Source: Priestia aryabhattai
Lineage (GTDB): Bacteria > Bacillota > Bacilli > Bacillales > Bacillaceae_H
Direction of reading: 5' to 3'
Length of the DNA: 64,000 bases
Assembly (NCBI RefSeq): GCF_023715685.1
Contig: NZ_JAMBOQ010000008.1
Location: 62,001-126,000 of the forward strand
Part shown: piece by piece, positions 19,593-30,266 of the stretch
Position numbering within the stretch: position 1 is the stretch's first letter
Layout of the letters: each line of letters begins with the position of its first letter
Notes under the pieces: model-generated
Database searches by the model: none
What the model was told of the DNA's origin: nothing
Seen by the model: only the letters and a program-made list of their open reading frames with translations
Program-made: the position numbers and the translations under genes

Positions 19593-20387
19593 TTAAAGCT
19601 TCACTTCAACTTTTGCATTTTTCTTAAGTTCTTCAACTTTTTTCTCTAATGCTTCTTGTTTCTTTTGTTGTTCAAGCTGCTGCTTAATTTGAGGCTTTAC
19701 GTCTTCAAGTTTTGGCATTTGAGATTGTTCTTTACTGCCGCTTGCTTGACTTTGGCTTTGTTTTGCAAATTGATCATAATAATCTTGAATTTCTTTATCT
19801 GTTACTTCTGGTGTTTGGATATCTTTATCTACGTACTGCTGATATTTAATGCTGTCAGCCAGCTCAGACTTTAATTGTGATTGAGTTAATCCTGCATCTT
19901 TTAAAGCCGCTTTAAACTGTTTATCTGTCTTGAACTGCTTTTTCGTTTCTTTTAACTTTTTATTTACTTCTTCATCAGTTGCTTTATACCCTTTGTTTTC
20001 AGCTTCTTGCAATAGCAGCGTTTGACCTACTAAATTGTCAATTGTTTGCTGTTTTACTTGCTTAGCTGCTTCTTTAGATGTTGGGTCCTGTCCCATTTGT
20101 TGATATTGGGCTTGTGACGAAGATAATGCAGCATTATATTCTTCACCAGAAACTTTTTTACCGTTTACAACCGCTACGGTTTTTTTGTCATCTACTTTTT
20201 GTTTATCTAATTTTTTCTGCATTTCTTTTGCTTGCTTTTCTTGCTTTTCCTGAGCCTCTTTTTGCTTCTCAGTTTGTGCAGTTTTTTGATCATCACTTTT
20301 TGATTGCTTTGCATCATCGTTTGAACCGCATGCTGTTAAAGCTGCAGCAACTAACCCAATGAGCAATGTATACATCAGTTTTTTCAT
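19593..20387 (-). CDS. SurA N-terminal-domain lipoprotein without a PPIase domain
   Basis: A 264-residue lipoprotein with lipobox LTAC (Cys20), then a Lys/Gln/Glu-rich linker of about 50 residues, then a SurA-N/PrsA-like chaperone domain (VAVVNGKKVSGEEYNAAL, TIDNLVGQTLLLQEAENKGYKATDEEVNKKL). It ends in another Gln/Lys-rich helix. The rotamase domain of PrsA is missing, so it is probably a membrane-anchored holdase on the outer face and not a prolyl isomerase. The ribosome site AAAGGAG is strong. A client cannot be named. Confidence 0.8.
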   Translation of the reverse strand: MKKLMYTLLIGLVAAALTACGSNDDAKQSKSDDQKTAQTEKQKEAQEKQEKQAKEMQKKLDKQKVDDKKTVAVVNGKKVSGEEYNAALSSSQAQYQQMGQDPTSKEAAKQVKQQTIDNLVGQTLLLQEAENKGYKATDEEVNKKLKETKKQFKTDKQFKAALKDAGLTQSQLKSELADSIKYQQYVDKDIQTPEVTDKEIQDYYDQFAKQSQSQASGSKEQSQMPKLEDVKPQIKQQLEQQKKQEALEKKVEELKKNAKVEVKL

Positions 20388-20755
20388 GACTAATCTCCTT
20401 TCATAATCCCAAACGATTATTAGCTATTCGAAAAAATCATCTAGGGGGCATTGTATATGATATAGGCGTAAAAAGAAACCATTTAGGCTAATTTTAAACA
20501 TATGTAATAAGATTGAAACGTTTTGTAATCTTATGAAAGATAAATGCTCTTCTTTATACGACCTGTCTAATCATAACATTATTTAGTATGATTTACATAA
20601 TTTACAGTTCGTTATACATCTGTATTATTTCAATTTATTCGTTATATGAAAAACGATAGTATTCGATTTCATATTTCTATAAGAACTTTATACGAGTTCA
20701 ACGATATCACAAGTTCTTTTTTTATCCAATTGAGATCCAAAATTCATTTTAAAAA
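20388..20755. other. AT-rich gap upstream of the lipoprotein gene
   Basis: About 370 bases between the lipoprotein start and the terminator of the yhcU-like gene. I find no credible reading frame or hairpin. It must contain the lipoprotein promoter, but no clear hexamer pair was identified. Confidence 0.4.
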
Positions 20756-20787
20756 AAGAAAAAAGCATGCGATAATCATGCTTTTTT
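20756..20787 (-). terminator. Terminator of the yhcU-like gene
   Basis: AAAAAGCATG and CATGCTTTTT flank a 7-base loop. Confidence 0.88.
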
Positions 20788-20791
20788 CTTT

Positions 20792-21184
20792 TCAATTTAT
20801 GTATGAATTATAAAACGATTCATACGAATACGTAACCAAATTGTTTTCTTTTGCAAAACATTCAATAGAAACAGGAAATAAGAATCCGTATTTTTTTAAA
20901 ATTGCAATATTTTTTTCGAATTGCTCGCAGTCGCTTTCTTCAATCGGCCGGTGTTGAATCGCTTCAATCACGGCAATTATTGTCTGAAGGCTACTAATGA
21001 CTTGCAATGCTTCATCGAGTAAGCCATTATATAAATGGTCTGGACAATAATCTGGATTTAATAATTCATCAGGATTAAGCTTATCTACAGATACATACCG
21101 AGGTAACAAGTCATAGCGAAGCTGTTCAGTCAACTCTTCTATGTAATTCTCCATTTCTGGCGGAGCTGCTTGGGCAATTTTCAT
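20792..21184 (-). CDS. yhcU: YhcU-like conserved protein (DUF5365 type)
   Basis: A 130-residue acidic soluble protein, mostly helical, with no signal peptide. Its position next to yhcT and its length match the uncharacterised B. subtilis YhcU (about 131 aa), the main reason for the name. A G-rich ribosome site lies before ATG. It is divergent from the pseudouridine synthase gene. Function unknown. Confidence 0.7.
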   Translation of the reverse strand: MKIAQAAPPEMENYIEELTEQLRYDLLPRYVSVDKLNPDELLNPDYCPDHLYNGLLDEALQVISSLQTIIAVIEAIQHRPIEESDCEQFEKNIAILKKYGFLFPVSIECFAKENNLVTYSYESFYNSYIN

Positions 21185-21340
21185 GGTTACCCCCCCCTTT
21201 TTTCTCTTAACTTATGTCTCTTTATTTAGCATAACATAAACATAAAACGAGAACTTCAGGTAGTTATTTCCTCCTAATTATTTACAAGTTCTTTTTAAAG
21301 ATTAAAGAATATTTACTAGTACGTAAGGAAGGGATTAAAT

Positions 21341-22252
21341 ATGAATATACACGGCCAATGGCTAGAAGATAAAATCGTAAAAAATGATGCAGGTCAAACG
21401 ATTGAAGATTATTTAAAAACGAAATGGCGTATTCCTAAAAAAACGTTGCATCAGTTTCGGATGAATAAAAATGTTCTTATAAACGGTGAACCTTTCCCAT
21501 GGAGAAACACTCTTAAGGAAAATGATAGAGTGTCACTCCCTTTTTTTGAAACAGAGCCTAATGAAATAACACCTTACAATGTTGATATAGAGATTTTGTT
21601 TGAAGATGAGCACGTACTAATCTTAAACAAACCAATAAACCTAGATACTCATCCTTCATCAGAGCAAGACCAAAAAACTCTTTTAAATGCTGTAGCTGCT
21701 TATTTTCAAAAAATAGGCCTCAAAACAAAGCCTAGACACGTTCATCGTTTGGACAGCGATACATCAGGTGCTATCTTATTCACGAAGCATTTTGTAGCAA
21801 GCTCTGTGTTTGATCAGCTGCTGGCTGAACGTAAAATTAATCGGACTTATATTGCCCTCGTCCAAGGAATCATAAAAAAAGAGGAAGGAATCGTCAATGA
21901 ACCCATTGGACGCGATCGTCATCATGCTACAAGAAGAAGAGTATCTAGAACGGGACAAGTTGCCAAAACATCTTATCGGGTGTTAAAACGCAATACAGCA
22001 AAAAACGAAACGCTTATTGAACTTTCGCTAGAGACCGGACGCACTCACCAAATTCGTGTTCATATGAGTCACATCGGCTATCCATTACTTGGCGATACGC
22101 TTTATGGAGGAAAGAGATTAAAAGAGCAACAGCAAGCTTTACATGCCATTAAGCTTTCTTTTATACATCCATTTACACATCAGCGCGTTTCAGCTGTTGC
22201 ACCTCCAACTCAGCAAGTTTTTTTACCGTATAGCAATTTGCTTTCCTATTAA
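21341..22252 (+). CDS. yhcT: RluA-family pseudouridine synthase (YhcT)
   Basis: A 303-residue enzyme that isomerises uridine in structured RNA. An S4-like RNA-binding segment lies at about 20-75 (TIEDYLKTKWRIPKKTLHQFRMNKNVLINGE). The catalytic domain has ILNKPINLDTHPS, the Asp in HRLDSDTSGAILFTK (about residue 139), and LETGRTHQIRVHMSHIGYPLLGDTLYGG. All RluA motifs are intact. AAGGAAGGG precedes ATG. The exact RNA target is not predictable. Confidence 0.92.
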   Translation: MNIHGQWLEDKIVKNDAGQTIEDYLKTKWRIPKKTLHQFRMNKNVLINGEPFPWRNTLKENDRVSLPFFETEPNEITPYNVDIEILFEDEHVLILNKPINLDTHPSSEQDQKTLLNAVAAYFQKIGLKTKPRHVHRLDSDTSGAILFTKHFVASSVFDQLLAERKINRTYIALVQGIIKKEEGIVNEPIGRDRHHATRRRVSRTGQVAKTSYRVLKRNTAKNETLIELSLETGRTHQIRVHMSHIGYPLLGDTLYGGKRLKEQQQALHAIKLSFIHPFTHQRVSAVAPPTQQVFLPYSNLLSY

Positions 22253-22254
22253 AC

Positions 22255-22290
22255 ATAAAAGAGCGCCAATATAATATTGGCGCTCTTTCT
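22255..22290. terminator. Bidirectional terminator between yhcT and the chemoreceptor gene
   Basis: AAAGAGCGCCAAT pairs with ATTGGCGCTCTTT around 5 bases. Confidence 0.92.
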
Positions 22291-24307
22291 ATTGAATTTT
22301 AAATTGACGAATCAAGTTCGCCAATTCTTCACTAATCTCTTGCAGATGTTCAGCCGATTGAGAAACAGTAGAAATAGCTCTAATTTGTTCTTCTGTAGAA
22401 GCCGTAATTTCTTCAGTTCCCGCTGCTGATTGCTGTGCAATAGCTGCTATACTTTGAATTGCCGCTACCACGTCTTCCTTATGCTCATCGATACTGTCCA
22501 TGCTGCTTGTCACATATTCGACAGCCGCCGCCACTTGTTCAATCGTGGTTGCAATTTCATGAAAAGCTTGTTCTGTATCTCCTACCACAAAGTCTTGAGA
22601 CTTTGAAAGCTCTTCTGTACGGTTGCATTCTTCACACGCAGCTGCGACTTCTCCTTGAATCGCTGCAATCGTATGGCGAACTTGTTCAGTGGCCTGAGAG
22701 GACTGTTCAGCAAGTTTTCGCACCTCTTCAGCTACTACCGCAAATCCTTTGCCATGTTCTCCTGCACGAGCTGCTTCAATACTAGCATTTAATGCAAGTA
22801 AATTTGTCTGATCTGAAATACTATTAATCGTGAAAATAATAGATTCAATTTCTTTCATCTTATTTGTTAACTCTTCCATTACAGTTTGAACAGCGTGAAT
22901 CGTTTGAGACGATTCGGTGGTTTGGTTGCGAAGCAGCTGCATTTGTTTTAAGCCTTTTTCATTGATGCTTACAGCTTCAATCGTCATTTTATTAATCTGT
23001 GCGTTTTGTTCAATGACTTCTTCAATTTGCGAAGATAAACTCATCGTTTTGTGATTAGTAGAGTCAGCGTCAGAAGCTTGCTGCGTGGCACCGCTGGCAA
23101 TCTCATGGATAGCTCGGCCGATTTCCTCACTGGATGCAGTTGCTTCTTCAGATACGGCACTCAAGTCTTCAACAGACGTTTTTACTGTCTCAACAGACGT
23201 CTGAACCGTGCCAATCAATGTTTTCATTTTAACTACCATATCATTAAATAAATGAGTAAGCTCACCAATTTCATCTTTTGATTTCGTCTTCACCTGAACC
23301 GTTAAATCGCCAGCTGTTACTTTGGCTACTTCATTTTTCAAGCGGCGAATCGGATTAGTAATGATTCTTGAGAAAAAGATGGTTAACACCACTGATAATA
23401 AGATACCAATTAACGCAATCCACACAATCACAGTCAGTAAATGATGAGCGCTTGAAAGCATTTCATTATAAATAAAGGCATTTCCTATCTTCCAATTCGT
23501 CCCTTCAAGAGTGTCATATGCCATTACTCTTTCTTGGCCTTGAAAAGTATACTTCATGAAATCTCTATTCCGGTCTGCTTCGTACATTTTTTTCGTAAAT
23601 GGCTGATTCATTAAATTTTTTCCAGCTTCTGTTGGATGGACGAGTGCGGTGCCATTTTGATCAAATAAAAATGCATATCCTCCGTGATTTACTTCTGCTT
23701 TGCCTACAATTGCTTGTAATGCGTCTAAGTCTAAATCAGTAGCTATAACGCCCAACACCTTTTGAGTATCTGGATCTAAAATAGCCTTTGCAATTGTCAC
23801 AACCGTCTTTTTTGTTGCTGCATCTTCATACGGATCGGTATAAATAACTTCATCAGGTGATTCTACTGCTTGTTCGTACCAAACTCTTGAAGTCGGATCA
23901 TAGTCTGAACCATACTCCTGTTTAGGAACAGTATACATTCCTTTATTTTTGGTTCCTATGTACTCAAGTACCAAGTTAGGATACTTTTCTTTAAACTGCG
24001 TAAACTCTTTTTGAACTGTATTCCATGTAAAATACGGATTTTTCTCTTGGTTTGTTTGATCTCCTTCTTGCTTAACAAAATTAACGATCACATCATTTTT
24101 ACTATACATCAGCAAAGAACGACTATACATGTCTAAGTACGTATGAATCGTTTCTTTTAACTCTTTTACTTGACTTTGGGACTGAACTTCTACATCTTTT
24201 TCTATTTGTGTTTTGGTAAATTGATAAACAGCCCCTGAAACAACTAATAATAAAATAGCTATCAAAATACTAAAAAATACTACAAGCTTTGCACTTAACT
24301 TCTTCAT
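22289..24307 (-). CDS. Methyl-accepting chemotaxis protein (dCache-HAMP-MA)
   Basis: A 672-residue chemoreceptor of the B. subtilis McpB/TlpA class. Transmembrane 1 is at about 7-28 and a double-Cache sensor at about 35-275, with typical blocks [15 protein letters not shown] and [17 protein letters not shown]. Transmembrane 2 is at about 285-307 and HAMP at about 308-360 ([18 protein letters not shown]). The signalling hairpin tip is [41 protein letters not shown]. The ligand is not predictable, but dCache often binds amino acids. Monocistronic. Confidence 0.94.
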   Translation of the reverse strand: MKKLSAKLVVFFSILIAILLLVVSGAVYQFTKTQIEKDVEVQSQSQVKELKETIHTYLDMYSRSLLMYSKNDVIVNFVKQEGDQTNQEKNPYFTWNTVQKEFTQFKEKYPNLVLEYIGTKNKGMYTVPKQEYGSDYDPTSRVWYEQAVESPDEVIYTDPYEDAATKKTVVTIAKAILDPDTQKVLGVIATDLDLDALQAIVGKAEVNHGGYAFLFDQNGTALVHPTEAGKNLMNQPFTKKMYEADRNRDFMKYTFQGQERVMAYDTLEGTNWKIGNAFIYNEMLSSAHHLLTVIVWIALIGILLSVVLTIFFSRIITNPIRRLKNEVAKVTAGDLTVQVKTKSKDEIGELTHLFNDMVVKMKTLIGTVQTSVETVKTSVEDLSAVSEEATASSEEIGRAIHEIASGATQQASDADSTNHKTMSLSSQIEEVIEQNAQINKMTIEAVSINEKGLKQMQLLRNQTTESSQTIHAVQTVMEELTNKMKEIESIIFTINSISDQTNLLALNASIEAARAGEHGKGFAVVAEEVRKLAEQSSQATEQVRHTIAAIQGEVAAACEECNRTEELSKSQDFVVGDTEQAFHEIATTIEQVAAAVEYVTSSMDSIDEHKEDVVAAIQSIAAIAQQSAAGTEEITASTEEQIRAISTVSQSAEHLQEISEELANLIRQFKIQ

Positions 24308-24402
24308 TACCTCACCCTTCTACAAAAATCTTTATATTAATAATAACGGCTTTTCATTTTCATTTTTGAAGAAGTTTTTGTGATTTATTTTAAATTCCCA
24401 CA

Positions 24403-24455
24403 AAATAAAACCAGCGCATTCTTTCATAACAAAAGAACGTGCTGGTTTTATTTTT
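24403..24455 (-). terminator. Terminator of the CDF transporter gene
   Basis: AAAACCAGC...CTTT pairs with AAAG...GCTGGTTTT, followed by T-rich sequence on both strands. Confidence 0.85.
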
Positions 24456-25323
24456 GCTTTTCGTATGCATCAGGTTCAATATGAACAAGCGTATCTTTAA
24501 TCTGATGCTCGTCGTTCATCATATGTTCAATTTGATCAGCAATTTCATGGCTTTTGATAACATTCAAATGAGGATCTACTTTAACAGTTACATCAATCAC
24601 AACTTGATTACCAAGCTTGCGCGCTTTCACATCTTCTACTTCTTTTACACCTTCTACAAGCTGGATACTTTCTTTGTAGTGCCCTAACTTTTCTTCATCA
24701 AATCCGTCCGTTAAAGAATGCGCGGCTTCTTTAAAAATCTCGATGGCTGTTTTACAAATAATAATTCCCACAGTAAAAGCAGCTACCACATCCAGCCAGG
24801 GCAGACCGAATTGTGAGCCAAAAATCCCCACAACAGCCCCTATACTAACAAGTGCATCAGATAAATTATCTTTAGCAACCGCATATAAAGACTGGCTATC
24901 AAGTTTTTTAGCAAGCTTAATATTGTATCGATAGACACCACCCATAACAGCAGCAGCTCCAAGACCTACCCAAGCAGCCAGTAAATTAGGCGCTTCAGAT
25001 TTGTCCATAAATAGTGACTGGCCCGCATCGACCAATACTTCTAGTCCGATTACTATCATAATAAAAGAAGCAATAAGTGAAGAGATATGTTCCGCTCTGG
25101 AATGCCCATAGGGATGATCATTATCGCGAGGTTTTTTAGATATTTTTAAACCGATTAAAACGGCAATTGATGCAATAATATCTGTGACATTATTAAGACC
25201 GTCGGCTTTTAATGCAGAGGAAGCGGTGACACCCGCAATAATAAGTTTACATGCTGATAAAAAGATATATGATAAGATACTAACCCAAGCGCCTTTTTGG
25301 GCTTGCTCATAGTAGTTCTCCAT
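24448..25323 (-). CDS. Cation diffusion facilitator metal exporter (MneS/MneP-like)
   Basis: A 291-residue CDF-family metal:proton antiporter with six spans and a C-terminal cytoplasmic ferredoxin-like domain. The metal site is formed by ADGLNNVTD (about 42-50) and the spatially adjacent AKDNLSDALVS, and DHPYGHSRAE is the family cytoplasmic loop. The N/D composition of the first site (DGLNN) and overall similarity point to the Bacillus manganese exporters MneP and MneS over Zn exporters. ATG 25323 is preferred to the upstream 25353 start because AAAGGAG lies 8 bases before it. Confidence 0.85.
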   Translation of the reverse strand: MENYYEQAQKGAWVSILSYIFLSACKLIIAGVTASSALKADGLNNVTDIIASIAVLIGLKISKKPRDNDHPYGHSRAEHISSLIASFIMIVIGLEVLVDAGQSLFMDKSEAPNLLAAWVGLGAAAVMGGVYRYNIKLAKKLDSQSLYAVAKDNLSDALVSIGAVVGIFGSQFGLPWLDVVAAFTVGIIICKTAIEIFKEAAHSLTDGFDEEKLGHYKESIQLVEGVKEVEDVKARKLGNQVVIDVTVKVDPHLNVIKSHEIADQIEHMMNDEHQIKDTLVHIEPDAYEKQK

Positions 25324-25567
25324 CCCTTCAACTCCTTTATTCAAAATAAGCAAACTTAGTGTAACAAATGGATTTCGTGTGGGTCTATAGAAACATTATT
25401 GGCTGTTAACATACAAATAGAGAATGTTAAACTCTTTAGCTTTCTGCAAAACAAGTTGCCTTTACTCAACACTTTAAACGTTTAAGATCTTTCTAAATGT
25501 GGCATTTCATGTAGGAGGACCTCTTCTTTCAAATCGCAGTGTGAAATTGTTCATTATTTATTAAGAA

Positions 25568-25585
25568 GTGTGATTTTTATCACAG
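25568..25585. promoter_or_regulatory. Upstream Rex-type site before ldh
   Basis: GTGTGATTTTTATCACAG matches the Rex box TTGTGA-N6-TCACAA except for its two outermost bases. It is 48 bases upstream of a perfect copy. Confidence 0.7.
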
Positions 25586-25615
25586 CCGAGGTTATTTATT
25601 CTTGTTACACTAACA

Positions 25616-26614
<999 letters not shown>

Positions 26615-26629
26615 CATCTAAAGATTTTT

Positions 26630-26648
26630 GCGGGGGACTCCCCCGCTC
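26630..26648 (+). terminator. GC-rich hairpin between ldh and lctP
   Basis: GCGGGGG-ACT-CCCCCGC is a very stable 7-bp hairpin in the 68-base gap. There is no proper T-run after it, so it more likely adjusts expression or mRNA decay than fully terminates. Confidence 0.65.
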
Positions 26649-26682
26649 CCTTGTTTTAAATATTTAGTAGAGGTGTATGAAT

Positions 26683-28257
26683 ATGACGTGGACTCAGGTA
26701 TATAATCCGTTAGATAATATTTGGCTTTCTGCACTAATTGCACTCATTCCCATCATCTTTTTCTTTATTGCTCTAACTCTTTTGAAATTAAAAGGACATA
26801 TAGCTGCCGGTATTACGGTGATTCTTTCTATGACTATTGCTATTTATTTTTATGGTATGCCTACCTCAATGGTCTTAGGAGCCACTGGCTATGGATTTCT
26901 GTATGCACTTTGGCCCATCAGCTATATTATTATCGGAGCGGTGTTTTTATACAAACTAACTGTCAAAAGCGGACAGTTTACTACCATCAGACAATCTATT
27001 ATTTCAATAACCGATGACCCGCGCTTGCAAATGCTGCTTGTTGCTTTTTCCTTTAATGCTTTTTTAGAAGGTGCAGCGGGATTTGGAGCTCCAATTGCAA
27101 TTACAGCAGCGCTTCTAGTTGGACTTGGGTTTAAACCGTTAAAAGCAGCTGCGCTATGTTTAATTGCTAATACAGCTTCAGGAGCGTTTGGCGCCATGGG
27201 GATTCCCGTCATTGTCGCAGGACAAGTATCTGACATTGATCCAAAAGAAATTGCTCATTTTCTTGGTACGCAGCTTCCAATTATTTCTTTTGTTATCCCT
27301 TTTTTACTTGTCTTTATTATGGATGGTATAAAAGGATTAAAAGACGTATGGAAAGCAACGAGCATCACAGCCATTTCCTATGCACTGACACAGTATTTAA
27401 CTGTTACATACATCGGCCCTGAACTTCCAAATATCACATCTTCTATTGTAAGTTTGCTTGCTCTTGCTTTTTATATTAAACGAACAAGCCCGGCAGCAGC
27501 TAAAAGCTTCAGCCTGTCACCAAAGCAAATTTTAAAAGCGTGGTCTCCCTTCATTCTACTAACGATACTCGTTACGGCCTGGAGCCTTTCTTTTGTCAAA
27601 ACGGTGCTTGAACATATGAACCTGCTTATTAACGTCCCATTTTTACACAATTATGTGATTAAAGTAGCGCCTTTAGTAAAGGATCCTACGCCTTATGCTG
27701 CTGTCTTAAAAATAGACGTGTTTGCAGCAACAGGTACAGCAATTCTTATTGCTTGTATCCTTTCAGTTTTCTTGCTTAACGTATCGCCAAAAGTGGTATG
27801 GAGTACTCTTTTAGAAACCGTAAAAGAATTATCAAGACCTATTATTACTATTATGATGGTCATTGCTTTTGCCTTTATTTCAAATTATTCAGGACAATCT
27901 TCTACACTTGGATTGGCGCTCGCTACATCGGCTGCTTATTTTCCATTTTTATCTCCATTTCTTGGCTGGATTGGCGTTTTTCTAACAGGGTCTGTCGTAT
28001 CAAATAATGCGTTGTTCGGCAATTTGCAGCTAACTACAGCTCAGCAAATTAATGTCTTGCCAATTATTCTCATAGCAGCCAATACTGCCGGCGGAGTGAT
28101 GGCTAAAATGCTTTCTCCTCAATCAATTGCTGTCGCTGCCGGAGCAGTGGGATTGGCTGGAAAAGAAAGTGAACTTTTTAAATACACGCTCAAATACAGC
28201 ATGGGATTTTTGATACTAGGAGGGTTTGTTACCTTTTTATTGGCTTGGTGGTTATGA
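26683..28257 (+). CDS. lctP: L-lactate permease LctP
   Basis: A 524-residue secondary transporter of the LctP family (lactate:H+ symport or export) with about 12-14 spans. Conserved blocks are ALWPISYIIIGAVFLYKLTV, FLEGAAGFGAPIAITAALLVGLGF, NTASGAFGAMGIPV and FLTGSVVSNNALFGNLQ. ATG 26683 is preferred over 26677 because AGAGGTG is 7 bases from it. The ldh-lctP pairing suggests export of fermentation lactate under Rex control. Confidence 0.93.
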   Translation: MTWTQVYNPLDNIWLSALIALIPIIFFFIALTLLKLKGHIAAGITVILSMTIAIYFYGMPTSMVLGATGYGFLYALWPISYIIIGAVFLYKLTVKSGQFTTIRQSIISITDDPRLQMLLVAFSFNAFLEGAAGFGAPIAITAALLVGLGFKPLKAAALCLIANTASGAFGAMGIPVIVAGQVSDIDPKEIAHFLGTQLPIISFVIPFLLVFIMDGIKGLKDVWKATSITAISYALTQYLTVTYIGPELPNITSSIVSLLALAFYIKRTSPAAAKSFSLSPKQILKAWSPFILLTILVTAWSLSFVKTVLEHMNLLINVPFLHNYVIKVAPLVKDPTPYAAVLKIDVFAATGTAILIACILSVFLLNVSPKVVWSTLLETVKELSRPIITIMMVIAFAFISNYSGQSSTLGLALATSAAYFPFLSPFLGWIGVFLTGSVVSNNALFGNLQLTTAQQINVLPIILIAANTAGGVMAKMLSPQSIAVAAGAVGLAGKESELFKYTLKYSMGFLILGGFVTFLLAWWL

Positions 28258-28326
28258 TAGAAAACAGCTAAAAATCCTGTTATTACCGTGTTTCTTTCAT
28301 TTAAACAAACGTTTGATTATATAAAA

Positions 28327-28358
28327 AAATCCCCCGTTAGCCCTGGGGGATCTTTTTA
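28327..28358. terminator. Bidirectional terminator between lctP and the MDR gene
   Basis: ATCCCCC and GGGGGAT flank a 9-base loop, with A- and T-runs at the sides. Confidence 0.88.
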
Positions 28359-29258
28359 TTCTGAAATAAGTAAACCTATATTGCCAAATTGTTCCCCTTT
28401 ATCTAATCGTTCACAGGCGGCAACTGCCTCTGATAGCGGATAGAATCTATCAACGATTGGTTTAATTTGATGTTTCTCTATAAAATCCATCATGTCCACG
28501 AATTCTTCCCGGCTCCCCATAGACGTACCAAGTATATTAAATTGAGGATAAAAAATGGTTCTTAGAGGCAATTCAACTTCATTTCCAGAACTCGCTCCAA
28601 AATTAACAATTCTTCCATTTGGCTTTAATATTTCAAAATACGTCGGAAATAAAGCTGCCCCCACACTATCAAGTATGATATCTACTTTTCTATTTTTGAT
28701 TTCTTCTTTTAGATTACTTCCACTATCTAACGCATAATCCGCTCCATACTTTAATGCTTGCTTTCTTTTTTCATTACTTCTAGAAGTGACTGTTACGTTA
28801 GCTCCGATAGCTTTTGCAAATAGCATCCCATAGGTCGCGACTCCGCTTCCTATACCAGGAATAAGTAGATGTTCTCCTCTTTTTAATTGACCTTTTGTAA
28901 ATAGGGCTCTATAAGCAGTTAAAGCCGATAATGAAAGAACCCCCGCCTGTTTCCAAGATAGATAAGGTGGCTTTTGCACAACGTTATCCTCTTCTACGAT
29001 TACACACTCCGCAAACGTTCCATTTTTTAAACCTTTTACGTCTTCTCCTACTTCTTCTATAATGCCTGCACCATCTGAACCGGGAATAAACGGCTTATCT
29101 CCTTTGTCTCGATTGTTCATGACAAACAAGTCTCTCCGGTTTAAACCCGCTGTTTTTAGCCTTATTTTTATTTCTCCTTTTTCAGGGTTCATCTCCTGAA
29201 GATCCCTGCAATTCATACCTGCTATTCCACTTTTCTCACTATGTATAATGGCTTTCAT
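28356..29258 (-). CDS. MDR-family oxidoreductase with an internal in-frame deletion (YogA-like)
   Basis: A 300-residue zinc-free NAD(P)H oxidoreductase of the YogA/quinone-reductase group. The N-terminal part has [15 protein letters not shown] and [19 protein letters not shown], and the Rossmann fold has [31 protein letters not shown]. Homologues have about 25-30 residues (GDEV...PDHGTFAE) after the VGEDV block. Here [11 protein letters not shown] follows directly, so that loop is missing and the protein is about 28 residues shorter than YogA (about 328). The frame is intact and the ribosome site GAGGGAGG is good. Activity is uncertain. Confidence 0.78.
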   Translation of the reverse strand: MKAIIHSEKSGIAGMNCRDLQEMNPEKGEIKIRLKTAGLNRRDLFVMNNRDKGDKPFIPGSDGAGIIEEVGEDVKGLKNGTFAECVIVEEDNVVQKPPYLSWKQAGVLSLSALTAYRALFTKGQLKRGEHLLIPGIGSGVATYGMLFAKAIGANVTVTSRSNEKRKQALKYGADYALDSGSNLKEEIKNRKVDIILDSVGAALFPTYFEILKPNGRIVNFGASSGNEVELPLRTIFYPQFNILGTSMGSREEFVDMMDFIEKHQIKPIVDRFYPLSEAVAACERLDKGEQFGNIGLLISE

Positions 29259-29411
29259 GATTTCGCCTCCCTCTTACCTACTCTACTAACAAGCTGGAAA
29301 TCACAAAAGGAATATGCCCCAAAAAAGGAAGAACAGTTTTTAAATTCACTTTTTCACCGTTTTATCTTTATTTTTATGTATAGTAAAAGCACTTCACTTA
29401 TTTTATTGCAT

Positions 29412-29443
29412 TTTTGTTACAAAAAAATTCATTTGTAACAAAA
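29412..29443. repeat. Inverted repeat TTTTGTTACA...TGTAACAAAA, distal copy
   Basis: 10-bp perfect arms separated by 12 bases, with additional GCATT/AATGC pairing just outside. It uses the same arms as the repeat at 29572-29617. Confidence 0.85.
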
Positions 29444-29571
29444 GGAATGCAAAAGGAAACAAACCTCTTAAAACCGCTGTTAATTCAACATTTATCGACA
29501 ATTATCTTACTATATCTACTTTAGAAACTAGTAAAAAACTAAATAAATTTAAGAAAAAAAAGACAAAACAC

Positions 29572-29617
29572 TTTCTTTTGTTACAGATTTATTGTAATAT
29601 AAATGTAACAAAAGAAA
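29572..29617. repeat. 14-bp perfect inverted repeat enclosing a WalR box
   Basis: TTTCTTTTGTTACA at 29572-29585 and TGTAACAAAAGAAA at 29604-29617 are exact inverse copies with an 18-base spacer. Confidence 0.9.
29593..29609 (+). promoter_or_regulatory. WalR (YycF) binding site upstream of the iseA-like gene
   Basis: TGTAAT-ATAAA-TGTAAC fits the WalR consensus TGTWAH-N5-TGTWAH at every position. In B. subtilis WalR represses iseA, so the site agrees with the gene call. Confidence 0.8.
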
Positions 29618-29673
29618 TATAAAACACATAATTGTTACATAAATAATGCTAATTAATTAGGAGTGAGTTGGAA

Positions 29674-30204
29674 ATGAAAAAAATTGGACTAGTTTTATCA
29701 TCAATCGCTATTTTCTTTACACTAAGCACTGGAGTTACGGCACAAACAACATCTCAAACGATAACGGATGCAAATGCTGTCAAAATTGCAGCTAGTGCCA
29801 GCAATCATTTCTGGAATGCTCTGCACGGTTATAAAAACAAACCATGTACAGAACGTACATTTGAATATAAAGGAACTGAGTACGTGTACCTTTGCCCTGA
29901 ATTTGATACAAAAACTGAGCTATCAAGCTACTTATCTGAGACATTTACAAATAGTGCAGTAGAAAAAGGATTAACAAATTACGGCTACATCACATATAAC
30001 GGCAAACTTGCTCATCCAGTCGGCGACGGATTCAGCATGTTAGAGTGGTCAAAAGCAAAAACAAAGCTTGTGTATCAAACAGCAACAGTTCGCTCTTATG
30101 AATTCACAGTTCCAACTGTAGATGGCGGCAGCGTAAAACGCACTGTCACATTCTATCAATCTGGTTCACAGTGGAAAGTAAATAAATTTGACGCTGTTCA
30201 ATAA
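29674..30204 (+). CDS. iseA: Secreted autolysin inhibitor, IseA/YoeB family
   Basis: A 176-residue exported protein. The signal peptide ends near GVTAQTTS (about residue 24). The mature domain has KIAASASNHFWNALHGY, two cysteines (KPCTERTF and YLCPEFD) that could form a disulfide, LAHPVGDGFSMLEW and TVRSYEFTVPTVDGGSVKRTV. It resembles B. subtilis IseA, which binds and inhibits D,L-endopeptidase autolysins such as LytF and CwlS. ATG 29674 is used, with AGGAG 10 bases upstream. A WalR box in the promoter region supports a cell-wall homeostasis role. Confidence 0.78.
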   Translation: MKKIGLVLSSIAIFFTLSTGVTAQTTSQTITDANAVKIAASASNHFWNALHGYKNKPCTERTFEYKGTEYVYLCPEFDTKTELSSYLSETFTNSAVEKGLTNYGYITYNGKLAHPVGDGFSMLEWSKAKTKLVYQTATVRSYEFTVPTVDGGSVKRTVTFYQSGSQWKVNKFDAVQ

Positions 30205-30205
30205 T

Positions 30206-30248
30206 AAAAAAAGCAGATCTGCTTCAGCAGACCTGCTTTTTTCTTTTT
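30206..30248 (+). terminator. Terminator of the iseA-like gene
   Basis: AAGCAGATCTGC and GCAGACCTGCTT pair around TTCA, followed by a long T-run. Confidence 0.92.
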
Positions 30249-30266
30249 TATTTGTAACATAAATAA

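Larger units (their letters stand above)
29259..29673. other. Regulatory gap upstream of the iseA-like gene
   Basis: About 410 AT-rich bases. It holds two inverted repeats with TTTTGTTACA / TGTAACAAAA arms, one WalR box and a further TTGTTACA half-site at 29632-29639. No coding frame with a ribosome site is seen. Confidence 0.6.
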
